Shown here: positions 60,351-64,000 of the stretch, in pieces
Position numbering within the stretch: the stretch's first letter is position 1
Layout of the letters: every line of letters begins with the position of its first letter
NCBI RefSeq assembly: GCF_029581195.1
Contig: NZ_CP120737.1
Span: forward strand, 2,705,001 to 2,769,000
Direction of reading: 5' to 3'
Source: Solwaraspora sp. WMMD791
GTDB taxonomy: Bacteria > Actinomycetota > Actinomycetes > Mycobacteriales > Micromonosporaceae
DNA length: 64,000 nt
Translations under genes and position numbers: made by a program
The notes under the pieces: model-generated
Seen by the model: only the letters and a program-made list of their open reading frames with translations
Database searches by the model: none
Told to the model about the DNA's origin: nothing

Positions 60351-61721
60351 ATGGACTACCGGAAATCTATCCTCGACCTCATCGGACGTACCCCGTTGCT
60401 GCAGCTCAGCTCGGTGCCCGACGGCCGGACACCGCTGATCCTCGCGAAGGTGGAGTACCTGAATCCCGGCGGTTCGGTGAAGGACCGCATCGGCCTGACG
60501 ATGATCGAGGCCGCCGAGGAATCCGGCGAGCTCAAGCCGGGCGGCACCATCGTGGAGCCGACCAGCGGCAACACCGGGGTGGGGCTGGCTCTCGCCGCGC
60601 AACGGCGCGGCTACCGCTACATCTTCGTCTGCCCGGACAAGGTCAGCAGCGACAAGATCAACGTCATGCGGGCGTACGGCGCGGAGGTGGTGACCTGCCC
60701 GACCGCCGTACCGCCGGACCACCCGGAGTCCTACTACCGGGTGTCGGACCGACTGGTCCGGGACACCCCTGGCGCGTGGAAGCCCGACCAGTACGCCAAC
60801 CCGAACAACGCCCGGGCGCACTACCTGTCCACCGGGCCCGAGGTGTGGGAACAGACCCGGGGCCGGGTCACCCACTTCGTCGCGGGCGTCGGCACCGGCG
60901 GCACTGTCACCGGCACCGGCCGGTTCCTCAAGGAACGGTCGGCCGGCCGGGTACGGGTGATCGGCGCCGACCCGCAGGGCTCGGTGTACTCCGGCGGCGA
61001 CGGCCGGCCGTACCTCGTCGAAGGCGTCGGTGAGGACTTCTGGCCGACCTCCCTGGATCGTTCGGTGCTCGACGAGGTGATCGCGGTCAGCGACGCCGAA
61101 GCGTTCGCCATGACCCGGCGGCTCGCCCGCGAGGAGGGCCTGCTGGTGGGTGGATCGTCCGGGATGGCGGTGGCGGCGGCGCTGCGGGTCGCCGACCGGG
61201 CCGGGCCCGACGACGTCATCGTCGTGCTGCTGCCCGACAGCGGGCGGGGCTACCTGTCCAAGGTGTTCAACGACGAGTGGCTGGCCGCCCACGGCTTCGA
61301 CCTGCCCGGAGCGCAGGGCACCCGGGTCGGTGACCTGCTGGCCGCCAAGGACGACGCCGTACCCGCGTTGGTGTGGGCCTCCCCGGAGCACACCCTCGGC
61401 GACGCGATCGACCTGATGCGGCGCAACGGGGTCTCCCGGCTGCCGGTGTTCAACCAGCCGCCGCCGGTACGCGCGGCGGAGGTCGTCGGCGCCGTTCACG
61501 AGGACGACCTGCTCAAGTCGATCCTCGATGGCCGCGCGACCGCCGGCGACCGGGTCGGGGACCACCTCGCCGCGCCGCTGCCGATCGTCGGCGTCCGTGA
61601 GCCGGTACGGGCGGTGCTCGACGGCCTGACCCGCAGCGGCGCGGTGCTGGTGCTGGCGGACGGGCAGCCGTGCGGTGTGCTCAGCTACCAGGACGTGCTC
61701 GGCCACTTCGTCGGCAGTTGA
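60351..61721 (+). CDS. Cystathionine beta-synthase-like PLP enzyme with CBS domains
   Basis: 456 aa. The fold-II PLP domain is at about 1-320 with Lys44 in NPGGSVKDRI and the phosphate-binding SGNTG (about 74-78). The C-terminal pair of CBS domains is at about 330-456. It resembles actinobacterial Cbs (PLVEGVGEDFWP, GGSSGMAVAAAL). It does beta-replacement of a serine/cysteine-type substrate with a thiol or other nucleophile. A copy inside this cluster, apart from general sulfur metabolism, suggests a specialised role. It may be a paralogue. Confidence 0.92.
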   Translation: MDYRKSILDLIGRTPLLQLSSVPDGRTPLILAKVEYLNPGGSVKDRIGLTMIEAAEESGELKPGGTIVEPTSGNTGVGLALAAQRRGYRYIFVCPDKVSSDKINVMRAYGAEVVTCPTAVPPDHPESYYRVSDRLVRDTPGAWKPDQYANPNNARAHYLSTGPEVWEQTRGRVTHFVAGVGTGGTVTGTGRFLKERSAGRVRVIGADPQGSVYSGGDGRPYLVEGVGEDFWPTSLDRSVLDEVIAVSDAEAFAMTRRLAREEGLLVGGSSGMAVAAALRVADRAGPDDVIVVLLPDSGRGYLSKVFNDEWLAAHGFDLPGAQGTRVGDLLAAKDDAVPALVWASPEHTLGDAIDLMRRNGVSRLPVFNQPPPVRAAEVVGAVHEDDLLKSILDGRATAGDRVGDHLAAPLPIVGVREPVRAVLDGLTRSGAVLVLADGQPCGVLSYQDVLGHFVGS

Positions 61722-62692
61722 CCACCGGCCGGCCGGGCTCGACAGCACGGCCAGACCCGACGGCACGGCCAGACCCGGCAGCACGATCGCTGACCGTGCT
61801 GGTGCCGGATGAGCGCGGCGTGGCGGTCCTCGGCACCCTCCCTGGCGTACGGCCGGTTCGCTATCCGGAGCGCGGCCCGCTGCCCGACGCCGCCCGGTCC
61901 GCCGACGTACTGGTGGTCGCCTTCGGCTCGGAGACCTGGCTGGCTCCGCTCTGCGCCGACCTGCCGCGCCTGCGGCTGGTGCAGACCCTGTACGCCGGTG
62001 CCGACGGGTGGGCACGGTTGCTGCCGGACGGGGTACTGGTGTCCAACGCGCGGGGGGCGCACGGACCGCCCACTGCCGAGCTGGCCGTCGCGCTGCTGCT
62101 GGCCGTCTACCGGGACCTGCCCGGCTTCCGCGACGACCAGGCTGCCGGCCGATGGCGGCGACGGACCACGGACACCCTGTCCGGCAAGCGGGTCCTCGTC
62201 CTCGGTGCCGGCGACCTCGGCGGCAGCCTGCGCCGGCTGCTGGTCGCCTTCGACACGACGGTCACCCTGGTCGGGCGGCGGCCGCGGCCCGAGGTACGGA
62301 CGTTGACGGACCTGCCCGAGCTGCTACCCGACCACGATGCCACGGTGGTGATGCTGCCGTACACTCCGGACACTCATCGGCTGGTGGACCAGCGGTTCCT
62401 GGCCCTGATGCCGGACGACGGGGTGCTCGTCAACGTGGCCCGTGGTGGCATCGTCGACACCGACGCCCTGCTGGCCGAGCTCACCACCGGCCGGCTCCGG
62501 GCAGCTCTGGACGTGACCGAACCCGAACCGCTGCCGGCCGGACATCCGCTCTGGACAGCACCCGGAGTGCTCATCACCCCGCACGTCGGCGGCTACGTAC
62601 ACGATTTCCGCGAACGCGGCTGGCAGGTGGTTGCCGCCCAGATTGCCCAGTTCGCCGCCACCGGCCGGACGGACAACCTGGTCACGCGGTGA
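61718..62692 (+). CDS. D-2-hydroxyacid dehydrogenase
   Basis: 324 aa from the TTG at 61718, which overlaps the CBS stop (TTGA); the GTG at 61796, just before the core (VLVPDERGVAVLG), is equally possible. The NAD motif is VLVLGAGDLGGSLRRLL, with VNVARGGIVDTDALLAEL and the catalytic His in ITPHVGGYVHDF. It reduces a 2-oxo acid. The region between the two starts contains 18-bp tandem repeats. It is the second enzyme of this type in the cluster and the last gene. Confidence 0.85.
   Translation: MTTGRPGSTARPDPTARPDPAARSLTVLVPDERGVAVLGTLPGVRPVRYPERGPLPDAARSADVLVVAFGSETWLAPLCADLPRLRLVQTLYAGADGWARLLPDGVLVSNARGAHGPPTAELAVALLLAVYRDLPGFRDDQAAGRWRRRTTDTLSGKRVLVLGAGDLGGSLRRLLVAFDTTVTLVGRRPRPEVRTLTDLPELLPDHDATVVMLPYTPDTHRLVDQRFLALMPDDGVLVNVARGGIVDTDALLAELTTGRLRAALDVTEPEPLPAGHPLWTAPGVLITPHVGGYVHDFRERGWQVVAAQIAQFAATGRTDNLVTR
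61741..61785. repeat. 18-bp tandem repeat at the start of the last cluster gene
   Basis: GAC[AG]GCACGGCCAGACCC at 61741-61758 and 61759-61776, then a partial third copy. If the TTG start is right it encodes an STARPDPTARPDP-type N-terminus. If the GTG at 61796 is right it is non-coding. Confidence 0.75.
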
Positions 62693-63128
62693 CCCGACGC
62701 CGCAGCGGTGTCACGGCGGCGACCATCGCGTCGACCTCGCGCAGCAACGCGTCGTAGCCGGCCGGGCTGGGCTGCTCGTCGCTGACCAGGGCGACGGTCA
62801 GCAGCGTCTGTACGGAGACGTTCTCGGCGGTGGCCGGCAGCGTGTCGTGCCCGCCGAGCGCCGCGAGGAGCAGATTCTCCGCAACCGTCGGGTCGACCAG
62901 GGTGCGCTCGGGGTCGAACCGCTCCCGGACGCTGGCCACGAACCGGATCACCGCCGCTGGGTCGTCACGGCGGAACCGCCGGTCGACGCAGAGCACGAAC
63001 AGCCCGCTGAGCAGGTCAAGATAGTGCTGCCGCTCGGCGTCGGTGAACCGCTGGACCCGCCGGTCGTGGGCACCCACCTGCCCGGCCATCAGGTACGTCA
63101 GCGCCGCCACCGGCTGGCTGGCCGTCAC
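62682..63128 (-). CDS. Conserved hypothetical protein
   Basis: 148 aa, helical, no recognised domain (AALTYLMAGQVGAHDRRVQRF, then LDLLSGLFVLCVDRRFRRDDPAAVIRFVASV). The GTG at 63128 overlaps the upstream gene's stop (GTGA). Convergent with the cluster, overlapping the last 11 bp of the hydroxyacid dehydrogenase gene. The function is unknown. Confidence 0.65.
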   Translation of the reverse strand: MTASQPVAALTYLMAGQVGAHDRRVQRFTDAERQHYLDLLSGLFVLCVDRRFRRDDPAAVIRFVASVRERFDPERTLVDPTVAENLLLAALGGHDTLPATAENVSVQTLLTVALVSDEQPSPAGYDALLREVDAMVAAVTPLRRRVTA

Positions 63129-63421
63129 CGCCCCATCTCCCGCTTCACGTTGCCCCACAGTTCCTGGCGCGCCAGCTGCCAGCGGGTGCGGAACCGCAGG
63201 TGCCGCCGGTGCGCGGCGACCACCGTCGCCGCCATCCGGGTGCCGACGACGACGGCGTCACCGTTCGGCCCGGTCATCGGCCGCACCGCCGCCAGCCGGG
63301 CGGTCCGCGCGGCCGGCGGATCGGCACCGGTGTCGAGGGCGTCAACGTAGCGGTCGAGGGCACCGCTGCCGAGATCGAGGCTGATCTCGACGTCACCCAG
63401 CCGGCCCAGTGCGGCGGTCAA
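63125..63421 (-). CDS. Small hypothetical protein, possibly 5'-truncated
   Basis: 98 aa from a TTG at 63421 that immediately follows a stop codon. The end (HLRFRTRWQLARQELWGNVKREMGR) is basic and helical. The N-terminus is poorly defined and lies exactly at the edge of the decayed GntR fragment (63427-63531), so the gene may have lost its own 5' end to the same rearrangement. It is coupled to 62682-63128. The function is unknown. Confidence 0.5.
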   Translation of the reverse strand: MTAALGRLGDVEISLDLGSGALDRYVDALDTGADPPAARTARLAAVRPMTGPNGDAVVVGTRMAATVVAAHRRHLRFRTRWQLARQELWGNVKREMGR

Positions 63422-63426
63422 CTACA

Positions 63427-63531
63427 GTGGTCCGCCAAGCCGTGCTCGTCCTACAGACGCAGGGCATCGTGCAGGGCGTACACGGGCTTGGGGTGTTCGT
63501 CGCCGACCGCGACGAGGCCGCCGGGTCGTAG
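63427..63531 (+). pseudogene. Remnant of a GntR-family wHTH gene (C-terminal half of the helix domain)
   Basis: Reads VVRQAVLVLQTQGIVQGVHG and continues LGVFVADRDEAAGS to a stop. This matches VIRQAVLALQAEGAVRGVPG and onward in the intact gene 150 bp downstream. Only the second half of the winged helix remains. It has no start, first helix or effector domain. Duplication of a GntR gene followed by loss of the 5' part is the simplest explanation. Confidence 0.75.
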
Positions 63532-63583
63532 GTGGCGCTGGCGCATCAGGCGTACCGTCGGCGGGCCGCCCACGGGAGGGTCA

Positions 63584-63835
63584 ATGACGGTTGCGCCTCA
63601 GTGGGAGCAGGTCGCGGACGACATCCGCGCGCAGATCGAGTCCGGTGAGCTCCGTCCCGGCGATCGACTGCCGCCCATCGACCAGCTGCGGGAACGTCAT
63701 CGGGTCGCCGCCTCGGTCATCCGCCAAGCCGTCCTCGCCCTGCAGGCGGAGGGCGCGGTCCGGGGCGTACCCGGGGTGGGTGTCCGCGTTGCCGACCACG
63801 AGGGAACCGTCATTGTTCTTAAACCGCCGGTTTGA
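63584..63835 (+). CDS. Small GntR-family regulator (wHTH only)
   Basis: 83 aa, a bare GntR winged helix: QVADDIRAQIESGELRPGDRLPPIDQLRERHRV, then VIRQAVLALQAEG and a wing. There is no effector domain, as in short YtrA-like or plasmid-type GntR proteins that bind DNA as dimers. The ATG at 63584 follows GGGAGGG. A related remnant lies just upstream. The targets are unknown. Confidence 0.85.
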   Translation: MTVAPQWEQVADDIRAQIESGELRPGDRLPPIDQLRERHRVAASVIRQAVLALQAEGAVRGVPGVGVRVADHEGTVIVLKPPV

Positions 63836-63899
63836 CGACAATGGCGGTTCCCTCGATGCCGTCGACGCCCGATTCGGCAGCCGGCGATAGGCTGCGCTG

Positions 63900-64000
63900 A
63901 TGCAAGATCCCACGCGACCGCCAGTGCAACTGCCGGCGCAACCGCAGGTGCGACGCGCGACTGTCCCCGACGCACCCGCCCTGGTACGACTCCGGGTCGT
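63900..64000 (+). CDS. GNAT-family N-acetyltransferase, N-terminus only (runs off the window)
   Basis: 33 residues visible from the ATG at 63900. After a Pro/Gln-rich leader it reads VRRATVPDAPALVRLRV, the usual first strand and helix of GNAT acetyltransferases. Too little is present to say more. Confidence 0.6.
   Translation, partial: MQDPTRPPVQLPAQPQVRRATVPDAPALVRLRV

Overview
The window is high-GC actinobacterial chromosome, most likely from the Micromonosporaceae (Micromonospora or a close relative). The evidence is the tig-clpP1-clpP2-clpX block with two ClpP paralogues, a mycothiol-type DinB/maleylpyruvate isomerase-like protein, MmyB-like and GlxA-like regulators, very GC-rich third codon positions, frequent GTG/TTG starts and many GTGA/ATGA/TGATG gene overlaps. 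The family-level assignment is inference.

Layout. (1) 1-4588: proteolysis and folding genes on the minus strand (clpX, running off the left edge, clpP2, clpP1, tig), then tRNA-Pro(UGG). (2) 4756-20446: tRNA-Gly(UCC) carrying an integrated actinomycete integrative and conjugative element (AICE) of about 15.6 kb. The two att copies are a 46-bp direct repeat of the tRNA 3' part (4785-4830 and 20375-20420). The core has integrase, excisionase, a RepSA-like HUH replication initiator, an FtsK/SpoIIIE-type DNA translocase, several small zinc-ribbon proteins and a GntR repressor with three matching CTTGT[CT]AAG operator candidates. The cargo end (14.0-20.0 kb) has a TPR regulator, a GNAT protein and a visibly AT-richer two-gene unit: a small protein ending in GRVYQQGSGIQYNG followed by a STAND/NLR-like ATPase-TPR protein carrying GRVFQQGDGFQYN near its N-terminus. 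This looks like an effector plus NLR pair joined by an amyloid-type signalling motif and is the best candidate for an undescribed (defence) system here. (3) 20.5-24.0 kb: ordinary chromosome (small membrane protein, secreted lysozyme-like protein, tautomerase, SDR, MmyB-type regulator).

(4) 24.0-37.8 kb: a minus-strand surface glycan locus (DegT aminotransferase, flippase, two GT4 glycosyltransferases, sulfotransferase, FkbM methyltransferase, epimerase, nucleotide-sugar dehydrogenase, sugar nucleotidyltransferase, polymerase-like membrane protein, acyltransferase). It would make, modify, export and polymerise an acylated, probably sulfated, polysaccharide. (5) 37.9-44.9 kb: an aromatic or heteroaromatic catabolic locus (IclR regulator, amidohydrolase, then on the plus strand a class III CoA-transferase, a citryl-CoA lyase-like protein, LigB and LigA extradiol dioxygenase subunits and a quinone oxidoreductase). 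The divergent promoter region has two CGGAC-N4-GTCCG palindromes.

(6) 44.9-48.3 kb: DinB-like protein, APC permease and GlxA-type regulator. (7) 48.35-49.18 kb: an AT-richer non-coding stretch. (8) 49.2-62.7 kb: a plus-strand cluster of enzymes that interconvert 2-amino, 2-oxo and 2-hydroxy acids (ELFV amino-acid dehydrogenase, two D-2-hydroxyacid dehydrogenases, FAD-linked 2-hydroxyacid dehydrogenase, TPP enzyme, aminotransferase, SDR, cystathionine beta-synthase paralogue) with a sulfotransferase, a signal-less periplasmic-binding-type protein and a CPA2 antiporter. I cannot assign a product. (9) 62.7-64.0 kb: two small hypotheticals, a decayed GntR fragment next to an intact small GntR regulator, and the start of a GNAT gene cut by the window edge.
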